From positions 103,576 through 167,575 of the forward strand of contig JAGWUP010000006.1 in NCBI GenBank assembly GCA_028868375.1: 64,000 bases of DNA, in the 5' to 3' direction. Source of the stretch: Elusimicrobiota bacterium. Lineage in GTDB: Bacteria > Elusimicrobiota > Elusimicrobia > UBA1565 > UBA9628. The notes under the pieces are model-generated. The model ran no database searches, was not told where the DNA came from, and saw only the letters and a program-made list of their open reading frames with translations. The position numbers were made by a program, and so were the translations under genes. Positions 51,280 through 59,995 of this stretch are shown here, in pieces; the first letter of the stretch is position 1; each line of letters opens with the position of its first letter.

Positions 51280-52119
51280 ATGAACGCGGACTCCTCGGCC
51301 CTGTGCTGGCGCTTGGGCATCGGCGATCCCCGCTACATCGAGATCGAATCGAAGTGGCGAATCGCCTCGGAGCGCATCAAGCGGCTGCACCGCCACTTAG
51401 AGGACCTCAAGGGCGTGCGGCATGAAAAGCGCGTGACCTTCTTCGACCAGTACCTCGACACCGGCAGCCTGGATCTCCTGCGCTTGGGCGCCAGCCTGCG
51501 CCTGCGCTACCGCAAGAACGGCACGGAGGTCTATCTCCAATACAAGGGCCCGGGCTTTCGCCGCGACGGCCTGCTCTACCGCTCCGAGTTCTCCTCGCCG
51601 CGCCTCGACAGCCTGGTCCGCGAGGAGAGCCATCACGACCTCGTGCGCTTCACCGAGACCTCCGTGCGCGAGATACTCCATCGCCACGTGGAGCCCGCCA
51701 TGGCCGAGGCGATGCGGCGCCACCTGGGCAACCGCTTGATCGACTCCATCGACTCCGGGCCCCTGATCTGCCAGTACCAGAAGGACAAGTTCTCCGTGGA
51801 GCTGGACGGCGGCCACCTGGAGCCCTCCATCGACCGGGTCAGCGTCTTCCACGTCGCCCGCGTCGGTCCGCACGCCCTCTCGACCTTCCATGAGTACGAG
51901 AACGAGGTCAAGGCCCCGGGCGGCAATCTGCCGGTCAAGCTGGCCTTGCTGCCCAGCCTCAAGGCCTTCGACGCGGCCCTGGCGCGGCGCTTCTCGCTCA
52001 AGCCGGAACGCTTCGACAAATACCGCCGCTGCGCCAGCTGCTTCGTGAAGCTTCCGGAGCCTCCCGCCTCAAAAGCAGCTTCGGAGCGCGGCCGCTCCAG
52101 AGCGCCGGCTCTTCGCTAG
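51280..52119 (+). CDS. CYTH-domain protein (triphosphate tunnel metalloenzyme fold)
   Basis: 279 residues. The ExExK signature appears as YIEIESKWRI (about residue 25), followed by DTGSLDLLRLGASLRLRYR and YLQYKGPG...YRSEFSS, basic/acidic strands lining the tunnel. CYTH/VTC-like enzymes act on triphosphate groups (thiamine triphosphate, polyphosphate, mRNA triphosphatase, adenylate cyclase). The substrate is not readable; the longer C-terminal part and YENEVKAPGG may favour the VTC polyphosphate branch. Its stop overlaps that of uppP on the other strand. Confidence 0.7.
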   Translation: MNADSSALCWRLGIGDPRYIEIESKWRIASERIKRLHRHLEDLKGVRHEKRVTFFDQYLDTGSLDLLRLGASLRLRYRKNGTEVYLQYKGPGFRRDGLLYRSEFSSPRLDSLVREESHHDLVRFTETSVREILHRHVEPAMAEAMRRHLGNRLIDSIDSGPLICQYQKDKFSVELDGGHLEPSIDRVSVFHVARVGPHALSTFHEYENEVKAPGGNLPVKLALLPSLKAFDAALARRFSLKPERFDKYRRCASCFVKLPEPPASKAASERGRSRAPALR

Positions 52120-52976
52120 ACGGGTCTTCGCAGGAAGGCCGAAAGGGCCAGCACGCCTGCGGAGGCGAGCAGGCAGTAGTAGCCGAAGTAGCGCCAGCGC
52201 CCGCTCTCCAGCCAGTTGGACAGCCAGCGCAAGGCCGCCAGCCCGGCCAGGAAGCTCAAGAACATCCCGAGCAGGCCGGGCTTGAAGGCCCCGCTCTCCC
52301 AGGCCGCCGACACCCCCGAGACGCGCGACAGCCGCCAGGCCTCGCGCGCGATGACGGGGGGAGTCAGCAGGACGCTCAAGGCGAAGCTGAAATCCTCCGA
52401 CAGGGCGCGGGGAACGCCGAGCAGCATCCCGGAGGAGATGGTCGCTCCGGAGCGGGAGAAGCCGCGAAAGGGCAGACAGAGCCCCTGGACCAGCCCGATG
52501 GAGACGGACTGCCTCAAGCCCAAATCGGCGCTGCGGCCGCCCTCGCCGCGCAGGCCGGCCCAGATGATCAGCGCCCCCGCCGCCGCCAGGGAGGCGGCCA
52601 TCAGCGGGAGATTCGAGAAGATGGCCTCGATGTCGCGCGCGCCGGTTCCCTTGAGATAGACCGTCTCGATGACATGCTTGAGCAGCAGGCCGACGACCCC
52701 GGTGGCGGCCGTCGCCGCCAAGAGCGCCCCGGCCAAGGCCTTGCGCTGCCGCGGGGAGGCCTCGGCCGCGCGCGCGGACCAGCGCCGCCAGAAATAGACG
52801 ATGACCGCCACGGTGGTGCCGGTGTGCAGCATCACCAAGAGGAAGGTCATCCGCGGAGAGGAAGGATCCAGCCCCATCAGCCGCTCCGCCGCGATCACGT
52901 GGGCGGAGCTGGAGATCGGCAGAAGCTCCGCCATCCCCTGGATCAGCGCCAGGACGGCGATCCGGGCCAAGCTCAT
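52116..52976 (-). CDS. uppP: Undecaprenyl-diphosphatase UppP
   Basis: 286 residues with about eight membrane helices. BacA-family motifs are ALIQGMAELLPISSSAHV near the N-terminus and GFSRSGATISSGMLLG in the middle (both contain the catalytic Glu/Ser and Arg). It recycles the C55 lipid carrier for peptidoglycan and other glycans and gives bacitracin tolerance. TACGAT lies 6 nt before the ATG. Confidence 0.92.
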   Translation of the reverse strand: MSLARIAVLALIQGMAELLPISSSAHVIAAERLMGLDPSSPRMTFLLVMLHTGTTVAVIVYFWRRWSARAAEASPRQRKALAGALLAATAATGVVGLLLKHVIETVYLKGTGARDIEAIFSNLPLMAASLAAAGALIIWAGLRGEGGRSADLGLRQSVSIGLVQGLCLPFRGFSRSGATISSGMLLGVPRALSEDFSFALSVLLTPPVIAREAWRLSRVSGVSAAWESGAFKPGLLGMFLSFLAGLAALRWLSNWLESGRWRYFGYYCLLASAGVLALSAFLRRPV

Positions 52977-52991
52977 CGAGGAATCGTAGTA

Positions 52992-55900
52992 TTATCGAGG
53001 GAGTCGCGCCAGCTCCTCCAAGGATGCCGCGCCCAGCCTCATCTCGCAGCGCCATTTCCAGACCGTGAAAAGGCAGGGATAGATGAGCAGCTCCAGGATG
53101 AAGGAGGTGAAGATCCCGCCGACCATGGGAGCCGCGATGCGCTTCATCACGTCCGCCCCGGCCGCGGCGGTCGAGGCCCACATGATGGGCAACAAGCCCA
53201 TGAACAGGCAGAGCACCGTCATCATCTTGGGGCGGATGCGCTTGACCGCGCCGTGCATGACCGTTTCCTCCAAATCTGCGAGCGTGCGCATCTTGCCCTT
53301 GCGTATCCACTCCTCGTAGGCCAGATCGAGGTAGAGCAGCATGACGACGCCCGTCTCGGCGTCGACGCCGGCCAGGGCGATGATGCCCACCCAGACGGCG
53401 ACGGACATGTTGTAGCCGAGCAAGAACAGCAGCCAGATCGCGCCGACCAGCGAGAACGGCACGGCCAGAAAAACGATGCCGGTCTTGACCAGGGAGCCGG
53501 TGTTGATAAACAGCAGCACGAAGATGACCAGCAGCGTCAGCGGCAGCACGAGCAGCAGGCGCTTCTTGGCCCTCTGCATGTACTCGAACTGGCCGCTCCA
53601 TTCAAGGGAATAGCCCGGCGGCAGCGGGACGTCCTTGGCCACGAGGGCCTGCGCCTGCTTGACGTAGCTTCCGATGTCGCGGCTGGGCGAGAGGTCCACG
53701 TAGACCCAGCCCGTCAGCATCCCGTCCTCGTCCTTGATCGAGGGCGGCCCGGTGGCGATCCTGACGTCGGCCAACTGCATGATCGGCACCTGGGCGCCCG
53801 TGGGCGTCGGCACCAGCACCCGGCGCAGCTTCCCCAGATCGTCGCGCAGCTCGCGGGGATAGCGCACGTTGACCGGGTAGCGCTCCCGACCTTCCACGGT
53901 CGTGGTGACGTTCATGCCGCCGATCGCGGTCTCTATGACGTCCTCGACGTCCCCGACGCTCAGGCCGTAGCGCGCCGCCTCCCCGCGCCTGACGTCGAAG
54001 TCCACGAAGTAGCCGCCGGTGACGCGCTCGGCGTAGACGCTGCGCGTGCCCGATATCTCCGGCAAGACCTTCTCGATCTTCTCGCCGATCGCCTCGATCT
54101 TGGCCAGATCCGGGCCGAAGACCTTGATGCCGACCGGGGTGCGGATGCCGGTCGTGAGCATGTCGATGCGGGTCTTGATCGGCATCGTCCACGCGTTGGT
54201 CGTGCCGGGAAGCTGCAGGGCCGCGTCCATGGCGGCGATCAACTCCTCCCAGCTGCGCCGGCCATGGGTCGTCCAGTTTAGCCCTAGAAGATGGTGCTCG
54301 CGGGCCACCGGCGGCCACTGGGAGATCGGCTTGAGCTTGACGATCGTCTCGACCATCGATAGCGGCGCCGGATCGGTGGCCGTGCGCGCGCGCCCGACCT
54401 TGCCGAAGACGTGCTCGACCTCCGGGAAGCTCTTCAAGATGCGGTCCTGGGCCTGCAGCCAGCGCTTGGCCGGCTCGATGGCGATGCCGGGCAGCGTCGT
54501 CGGCATGTACAGGATGTCGCCCTCGTTTAAGGGCGGCATGAACTCGGAGCCCAGGCGAAAGAAGATCGGCAGGGTCAGGACCACCAGCGCCGCCGACAAG
54601 GCGATCGCGGTCCTCCTCCAGTCCAAGACCCGGCGCAAGACGGGCTCGTAGACTCGAAACAGGAGGCGGCTGACGGGATGCTCCTCCTCCGCGTGGATCT
54701 TGCCCGCCCAGAAAAAGTTCGCGATCCTGGAGAGGCGGGGCCAGCCCAGCTTGAGCTCGCGCCCCGGCTTGAGCAAGAGCTGCATGAGGACTGGCACCAG
54801 CGTCACGGCGACCAGGGCGGCGAAGAACATCGAGAAGGTCTTCGTGAAGGCCAGAGGCTTGAAGAGGCGGCCCTCCTGCGCCTGCAATGTGAATACGGGA
54901 ATGAAGCTCACGGCGATGACGAGCAAGGAGAAAAACAGGGGCCTGCCCACTTCCTGCGTGGCGCTCAAGATCACCTCGGACAGCGGGCGGGGTTCGCCCT
55001 CACGCTCCCACTCCTCCATGCGCTTATGGGCGTTCTCCACCATGATGACGGCGGCGTCGACCATGGCGCCGATGGCGATGGCGATGCCGCCCAAGGACAT
55101 GATGTTGGCGGACAGCCCCATGTAGTACATCGGGATAAAGGCCAGGAGCGCCGCCACCGGCAAGGAGAGAATCGGAATGAGCGCGCTGCGAAAATGCCAG
55201 AGAAAGACGATGATGACGAGGCTGACGATGAGCAGCTCCTCGATCAACTTGTGCTTGAGGGTGTCGATGGAGCGCTCGATCAAATCGGAGCGGTCGTAGG
55301 TCGCGACCAATTCCACCCCGGGCGGAAAGCCCGCCTTGACTTGGGCGAGCTTCTTCTTGACCGCGTCGATGACCTTGAGCACGTTCTCGCCGTAGCGCAC
55401 GACGACGATTCCGCCGACCGTCTCGCCCTCGCCGTCCAGCTCCGCCGCGCCGCGGCGCATGTCCGGGCCGAAGTGCACCCGCGCCACGTTCTTGATCAGG
55501 ACCGGCACGCCGTGGGAGTCGACCCCCACCGGGACGTTCTCGATGTCGGAAAGGCTCTTGATGTAGCCCCTGCCGCGCACCATGTACTCATGCTCGCTCA
55601 TCTCCAGCACCCGGCCGCCCACGTCGTTGTTGGAGCGCTTGAGCGCCGTGACGACCTTATGAAAGGGGATGCCGTAGGCCAGCAGCGCGTCGGGGTTGAC
55701 CTCGACTTGGTACTGCTTGACGTAGCCGCCCACCGACGCCACCTCGGCCACCCCCGGCACCGACTCCAGCCAGTAGCGCAGGGACCAGTCCTGGAAGGAG
55801 CGCAGGTCGGCCAGGCTGTTGCGGCCGCTCTTGTCGACTAAGGCGTACTCGAAGCCCCAGCCGACGCCGGTGGCGTCCGGACCCAGCACCGGATGGACGC

Positions 55901-56270
55901 CCCGAGGAAGCTTGCCGCCGATGCCGGAGAGGTACTCCAACGTGCGCGAGCGCGCCCAGTACATGTCCGTGCCGTCCTGGAAGATGATGTAGACGAAGGA
56001 CAGCCCGAAGAAGGAGTAGCCGCGCACCGTCTTGACCTTGGGAGCGGAGAGCATGGCGGTCACGATGGGATAGGTGACCTGGTCCTCCACCAGGTCCGGA
56101 GAGCGCCCCGGCCAGTCGGTGAAGACGATGACCTGCACGTCGGAAAGATCGGGGATGGCGTCCAAGGGGATGTGCTTGAGGGCGTAGACGCCCCAGGCGA
56201 TCGAGAAAATGAGCCCGAGAAAGACGAAGAAGCGGTTCTTCGCGCACCAAGCGATGATTCCTTCGATCAT
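52992..56270 (-). CDS. Heavy-metal RND efflux pump, CusA/CzcA type
   Basis: 1092 residues, twelve membrane helices and two large periplasmic loops. HME-RND features are ALKHIPLDAIPDLSDVQVIV, the GGIAIAIGAMVDAAVIMVENAH helix (split at GAMVDAAVIMVENAH) with its conserved Asp and Glu, and GSEFMPPLNEGDILYMPTTLP with Met residues like those of CusA. It exports Cu(I)/Ag(I) or divalent metal ions using the proton gradient. The ATG overlaps the cusB stop (ATGA). Last gene of the operon. Confidence 0.93.
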   Translation of the reverse strand: MIEGIIAWCAKNRFFVFLGLIFSIAWGVYALKHIPLDAIPDLSDVQVIVFTDWPGRSPDLVEDQVTYPIVTAMLSAPKVKTVRGYSFFGLSFVYIIFQDGTDMYWARSRTLEYLSGIGGKLPRGVHPVLGPDATGVGWGFEYALVDKSGRNSLADLRSFQDWSLRYWLESVPGVAEVASVGGYVKQYQVEVNPDALLAYGIPFHKVVTALKRSNNDVGGRVLEMSEHEYMVRGRGYIKSLSDIENVPVGVDSHGVPVLIKNVARVHFGPDMRRGAAELDGEGETVGGIVVVRYGENVLKVIDAVKKKLAQVKAGFPPGVELVATYDRSDLIERSIDTLKHKLIEELLIVSLVIIVFLWHFRSALIPILSLPVAALLAFIPMYYMGLSANIMSLGGIAIAIGAMVDAAVIMVENAHKRMEEWEREGEPRPLSEVILSATQEVGRPLFFSLLVIAVSFIPVFTLQAQEGRLFKPLAFTKTFSMFFAALVAVTLVPVLMQLLLKPGRELKLGWPRLSRIANFFWAGKIHAEEEHPVSRLLFRVYEPVLRRVLDWRRTAIALSAALVVLTLPIFFRLGSEFMPPLNEGDILYMPTTLPGIAIEPAKRWLQAQDRILKSFPEVEHVFGKVGRARTATDPAPLSMVETIVKLKPISQWPPVAREHHLLGLNWTTHGRRSWEELIAAMDAALQLPGTTNAWTMPIKTRIDMLTTGIRTPVGIKVFGPDLAKIEAIGEKIEKVLPEISGTRSVYAERVTGGYFVDFDVRRGEAARYGLSVGDVEDVIETAIGGMNVTTTVEGRERYPVNVRYPRELRDDLGKLRRVLVPTPTGAQVPIMQLADVRIATGPPSIKDEDGMLTGWVYVDLSPSRDIGSYVKQAQALVAKDVPLPPGYSLEWSGQFEYMQRAKKRLLLVLPLTLLVIFVLLFINTGSLVKTGIVFLAVPFSLVGAIWLLFLLGYNMSVAVWVGIIALAGVDAETGVVMLLYLDLAYEEWIRKGKMRTLADLEETVMHGAVKRIRPKMMTVLCLFMGLLPIMWASTAAAGADVMKRIAAPMVGGIFTSFILELLIYPCLFTVWKWRCEMRLGAASLEELARLPR

Positions 56271-57313
56271 GGCGCCGCCTGGTCCATGCCGGCCAAGGCC
56301 TGCTTGAGATTGGACTCGGAGTCGATCAGGAAATTGCCGCTGGTCACCACCCGGTCGCCCTCCGAAATCCCCTTGCGCGCCTCCACCCAGTCGTCGGAGC
56401 GCGCGCCGAGCTCGACCTGACGGGCCACGAGGAGGCCGCCGCCGCGGTCGATGAAGACGACCTGGCGCAGGCCCGTGTCGACGACGGCGGCGCGGGAAAT
56501 CGCCAGGCGCCGCCCCAAGTCGACGCGGATGTCGGCGTCGAGATACATGCCCGGGCGCAGGAGGCCCCCAGGGTCGCTCACCTTGATGCGGGCGCGCGCC
56601 GAGCGCGTCTTGGGATCGAGGACCGGGTCGATCGAGGAGATCGCGCCTCTAAAGACCTCGCCGGGCAGGGCCTCCGCCGAGGCCTCTACGCTTTGACCAG
56701 CCCTCACCCAGGGCAGGTCGGACTCGTAGACGTCGGCGTAGAGCCACAGCGCGCCGCCCTTGCCGGACGACAGCAGCAATCCGGCGTCTGGCTTGCCCGA
56801 GGCGCCCAGGGCGTCGATCTGCTCATCGGTCAGGCCCAGCAAGCGCAGGCGCAGGCGGCTTGACCCAAGCAGGGAGCGGGCGCGCCTGTCAGAATCCGCC
56901 AAGGAGCTGCCCCGCGCCTTTCGCTCGGCCGACAACGCCGCCAGGTATTCCTCCTGCGTGCGGTAGAGCTCCGGATCGTAGGCGATGCGCCCGACCGTGC
57001 GGATCGTGCGGATCAGCTCCCGGCGTTCGGCCGGCTCCGTCTTGACGCCGATGAGCTGCAGGCGGCCCTCCGGAACGCGGAAACTACCGGGCTCCTCGCT
57101 CGCGGCCTGCTCGTCGGCGTAAACGGGGACGAAGTCCATGCCCATGGAGTCCTTGGCCGGCGCGGGCGAGGTCTGCTTAGGGTCCATGGGGCTGCGGTAG
57201 AACAGTATCTTTCGCCCGCCTTTGGCTCCGCCTGAATCGGAAGAAGCGTTCCGGCGAGCGCAGGCGGACAATCCCAAGAGCGCGACGGCTAAGACGATCG
57301 GAATCCTTTTCAT
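56267..57313 (-). CDS. Periplasmic adaptor (membrane fusion protein), CusB type
   Basis: 348 residues. N-terminal lipoprotein-like signal (LGLSACARR), then the heavy-metal-binding segment FYRSPMDPKQTSPAPAKDSMGMDFVPVYADE (split at DSMGMDFVPVY), typical of CusB, followed by the hairpin, lipoyl and beta-barrel domains (LYADVYESDLPWVRAGQ, PGMYLDADIRV). It bridges the RND pump and the outer-membrane channel. The start overlaps the upstream gene's stop. Confidence 0.92.
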   Translation of the reverse strand: MKRIPIVLAVALLGLSACARRNASSDSGGAKGGRKILFYRSPMDPKQTSPAPAKDSMGMDFVPVYADEQAASEEPGSFRVPEGRLQLIGVKTEPAERRELIRTIRTVGRIAYDPELYRTQEEYLAALSAERKARGSSLADSDRRARSLLGSSRLRLRLLGLTDEQIDALGASGKPDAGLLLSSGKGGALWLYADVYESDLPWVRAGQSVEASAEALPGEVFRGAISSIDPVLDPKTRSARARIKVSDPGGLLRPGMYLDADIRVDLGRRLAISRAAVVDTGLRQVVFIDRGGGLLVARQVELGARSDDWVEARKGISEGDRVVTSGNFLIDSESNLKQALAGMDQAAP

Positions 57314-58656
57314 GGCTGCTCTCCTTGCTCTTGCGGCAACGGCCCGCCGACGACGCGCTCCAACTGCGCCACTGCCTCGGCGTAGTCGACGCGGTGGCGC
57401 TCCTGCTCGAGCGCAAAGCGCAACAGGGCGCGCTCCGCGTCCAAAAAATCGAGAAAGCCGGCGGAGCCGGCCTCGTAGGCGCTTTGGGTCGAGTCCAAGG
57501 CCGAGCGGGCCTGCGGGAGCACGGTGTCGTCGTAGAGTTTGTAGAGCCTGGCCGCCGTCTGGACCTTGACCAGCAGGTCCACGACCTGGAAGCGAGTCCG
57601 ATTAGCCAGGTCCTCGACGCTCATCTTGGAGGCGTCCAGCGAAGCCCGCGCCTGGCGCACGGCCGCCCTGTTCTTGCCCAGCCACAGGGGGATGTTGAGT
57701 CCCAGGGACACGCCGACGGCGTCCCGCCCGTCGAAGGACGTCATCGTCTCCCCGCCGCCTACCTCGGAGTACTGGTAGCCGAGGGTCAAATCGGGGAAGT
57801 ATTTTCGCAGCGCCAGCTTTTTTTCCGCCGTCCGGCGGCCCTTAAGCGCGCGCAGGGCCAAGAGCTCCGGCCGATCGGCCAGGGCGGCCCGGCTCAAGGC
57901 CTCCGCGTCCCAAGCCGTCCTCAAAACGGCGGGGCTTTCCGGCGCGCCCAGCGGCCGCCGCGGCGGCCGCTCGAGCAGGGCGTTGAGGCGGGCCTGCGCG
58001 CTGACGATCTCCTCTTGCGCCGTCACGAGATCGGTGGCGAGGCCGGCCAGCTCGACCTGGGCGCGGAAGACCATCGCCTGCGGCTCCCTGCCCACGGCGT
58101 ATTTCTTCTCGGCCACGCGCGCGAAGCGCTCGAGGACGCTGGTCTGCTCCTTTAGGATGTCCGCCGTCCGTTCAAGAAAGTAAAGCTCGTAGTAGGCGCG
58201 GACGGTCCTGGAAAGTATCTCCAGCGACTTGGCGCGGTAGGATTGCCGGGCGATCTCGGCGTCCATGCTCGCCGCCCGCCCGCGCAAGGCTCGATCGCCC
58301 CAGAAGGGGAACTTCTGGAAAAACGCCAGCTGCCCCTTGAGCGGGCCCCCGCGCGTCTCCAAGGGCACCAGCATGTCTGAAACCGTGAGCATCGGATCGT
58401 CGAGAGCGGAGGCCTGCGCGGGACGCTCTTGCGCCGCCTCCCAGGCCTTGCGCGAGGCCTTGAGCTCCAAGTTATCCTGCCGAACCCGTTCCAGGACCTG
58501 GCCCAAGGTCATCGTACCGCTGGAAAGCTCCGCCGCGCTCAATGCGCCGGCGCCGGCAAGCAAGGGCAGACAGCAAAGAACGCCCCAGAGCGCCTTGCGG
58601 CGGCCCAAATCCCATGTTCGTGCACAGCTATTACTACGGCTATCACCGATGTTCAT
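57310..58656 (-). CDS. Outer-membrane efflux channel, CusC/TolC type
   Basis: 448 residues. Signal peptide (about 20-42 within a longer basic N-terminus), then the two OEP repeats: LGQVLERVRQDNLELKASRKAWEAAQER and the second half beginning about residue 240 with helical hairpins (RADLLALRALKGRRTAEKKLAL-like) and YQYSEVGGGE. It forms the trimeric exit duct for the Cus pump. GAGG 6 nt before the ATG at 58656 supports this start. Confidence 0.9.
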   Translation of the reverse strand: MNIGDSRSNSCARTWDLGRRKALWGVLCCLPLLAGAGALSAAELSSGTMTLGQVLERVRQDNLELKASRKAWEAAQERPAQASALDDPMLTVSDMLVPLETRGGPLKGQLAFFQKFPFWGDRALRGRAASMDAEIARQSYRAKSLEILSRTVRAYYELYFLERTADILKEQTSVLERFARVAEKKYAVGREPQAMVFRAQVELAGLATDLVTAQEEIVSAQARLNALLERPPRRPLGAPESPAVLRTAWDAEALSRAALADRPELLALRALKGRRTAEKKLALRKYFPDLTLGYQYSEVGGGETMTSFDGRDAVGVSLGLNIPLWLGKNRAAVRQARASLDASKMSVEDLANRTRFQVVDLLVKVQTAARLYKLYDDTVLPQARSALDSTQSAYEAGSAGFLDFLDAERALLRFALEQERHRVDYAEAVAQLERVVGGPLPQEQGEQP

Positions 58657-58718
58657 GTAGCGCCTCGCTCAAATACGGTCGTAGCGGCCGAAACGACAGG
58701 TGCGGCCTGGGGAGGCGG

Positions 58719-59057
58719 TTAGGCGGGGGGAGAACGATCGCGCAAGCGGCCGCGCGGGGGGGAATGCGGCGGCGCCAAGAGCGGGTCCGCGTCCAGGCGC
58801 CGAACGCCGTTGAAGGCCGCCGCGGGAACGGACTGAGCCAACAGCGGAGCGGAGGCCGGGGACGGCGCTGTAGCGCCCGCGATGACGGGGCTGGAGCAGC
58901 GCTGCAGGCAGGCCGAGGCAGGCGGCGGAGAGGAGCGGCGCTGGCTGGAGCGGGAGCAGCAAGCTGTCCGGGTCTTTAGCGCCGGGCAGGACGTGCGCAG
59001 AGCCCCGGCCATGCAGGCCGCCAGCAGACCGGCAACGACGATCCTCATGCCTTTCAT
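58719..59057 (-). CDS. Small cysteine-rich exported protein leading the Cus operon
   Basis: 112 residues from the ATG at 59057 (an in-frame ATG at 59048 is equally possible). A signal peptide (VVAGLLAACMAGA) is followed by CPAL, TACCSR, CLQRCSS and then a Pro/Arg/Ala-rich tail. Six cysteines in a short chain at the head of a copper/silver-type efflux operon suggest metal binding in the periplasm, as for small accessory proteins of such operons. The reading frame is less certain than its neighbours because overlapping frames are also open. Confidence 0.45.
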   Translation of the reverse strand: MKGMRIVVAGLLAACMAGALRTSCPALKTRTACCSRSSQRRSSPPPASACLQRCSSPVIAGATAPSPASAPLLAQSVPAAAFNGVRRLDADPLLAPPHSPPRGRLRDRSPPA

Positions 59058-59114
59058 GGTCGGCGGCATCCGCCTAGCAACGGAACTGCCGCGCTCTCTT
59101 CCTTAATAAGGCGT

Positions 59115-59143
59115 AGTGTAGCCCCACAGAAGCAAGCTGTCAA
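59115..59143 (-). promoter_or_regulatory. Strong sigma-70-type promoter of the Cus operon
   Basis: Minus strand: consensus -35 TTGACA (59138-59143), 17-nt spacer, -10 TACACT (59115-59120). The predicted mRNA starts near 59108 and runs through a roughly 50-nt leader with AAGGAAGAGAG before the small cysteine-rich gene. Confidence 0.85.
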
Positions 59144-59148
59144 TCGCA

Positions 59149-59177
59149 TTGCCTAGAGGTCCCTAAAAAGATATTCT
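59149..59177 (+). promoter_or_regulatory. Sigma-70-type promoter of the response regulator gene
   Basis: -35 TTGCCT (59149-59154), 17-nt spacer, -10 TATTCT (59172-59177). Its -35 lies only 5 bp from the -35 of the divergent Cus promoter, so one regulator bound here would affect both. Confidence 0.75.
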
Positions 59178-59212
59178 GGCGGCCTTAAACCGCCGCTCGT
59201 CGCGGCAAGGCC

Positions 59213-59902
59213 ATGGCCAAGATCTTAAGCGTCGAGGACGACGCAGAGTTTCAGCAGGTGCTGGGAAGGGCCCTTTTCCGGGAAGGCTACGACGTTCACT
59301 ACGCTTGGAACGGAAAGGAGGGTTACGAGAAGGCCCTGCTGCTCGCTCCCGATCTGCTGCTGCTCGACATCATGCTCCCGGTCATGAACGGACTGGAACT
59401 GCTCGAGCGGCTGCGAAGCGAGCGGGCGACGCGGGAGCTTCCCGTCGTCATCGTGACCTGCCTGGACAGAAACGACGAGGCGATCAAGCGCGCCATGGAC
59501 CGCCTGGGCGCGGTCTGCTTCGTCGCCAAGCCGGTGCGTCTGGCCGAGCTGGTGGGCATCGTCAAACGGACCCTGGCCCAATGCCCCAGGCAAGCCGGCC
59601 TCTCCTCCGCCACGCAAAGCCTCCAGTTGCGCAAGGGCTGCCTGCGCGCCGACCCTGCTTCCTCGACAGTCTGGATCAACGACAAGCCCGCCGCCACCTT
59701 GTCCAACAAGGAATTCGAATTGCTCCGCTGCCTGCTTCAAGCCGAAGAGCCGCTGTCGAAATCGGCCCTGCTGCGGGCGCTCGCCTATCGAGACGGCCAA
59801 GACGCCGCCCTCAAGCAGGTCGTCCACCGCTTGAGAGCCGCTCTCGGCCCCGAGGGCGGCAGGATCAAGAACACTCCTCGCGGCTACGAGATTCTTTCCT
59901 AA
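59213..59902 (+). CDS. OmpR-like response regulator
   Basis: 229 residues. Receiver domain (1-120) with SVEDDAEF, phospho-Asp in LLLLDIMLPVMNGL, Thr in VVIVTCLD and Lys in FVAKPVR. A linker and a winged-helix Trans_reg_C domain follow (about 135-229; LSNKEFELLRCLLQAEEPLSKSALLRAL, VVHRLRAALGPEGGRIKNTPRGYEIL), split by the usual transactivation loop. It is a DNA-binding transcription factor; the divergent Cus operon is the obvious candidate target. Confidence 0.92.
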   Translation: MAKILSVEDDAEFQQVLGRALFREGYDVHYAWNGKEGYEKALLLAPDLLLLDIMLPVMNGLELLERLRSERATRELPVVIVTCLDRNDEAIKRAMDRLGAVCFVAKPVRLAELVGIVKRTLAQCPRQAGLSSATQSLQLRKGCLRADPASSTVWINDKPAATLSNKEFELLRCLLQAEEPLSKSALLRALAYRDGQDAALKQVVHRLRAALGPEGGRIKNTPRGYEILS

Positions 59903-59995
59903 AAAACGGGTCGCCGGCGCCGGTGACAACCGGTGACATCCCTCGGCTTGAGCGCTCGCCGCGCTAGTGCTACATAATGACCAAGGAACCCGCGC

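Noticed and set aside
52992..54318. Additional minus-strand frame inside the RND pump gene
   Set aside because: A shadow in another frame with Gly/Arg/Ala/His-rich composition; the CusA frame is continuous and full length.
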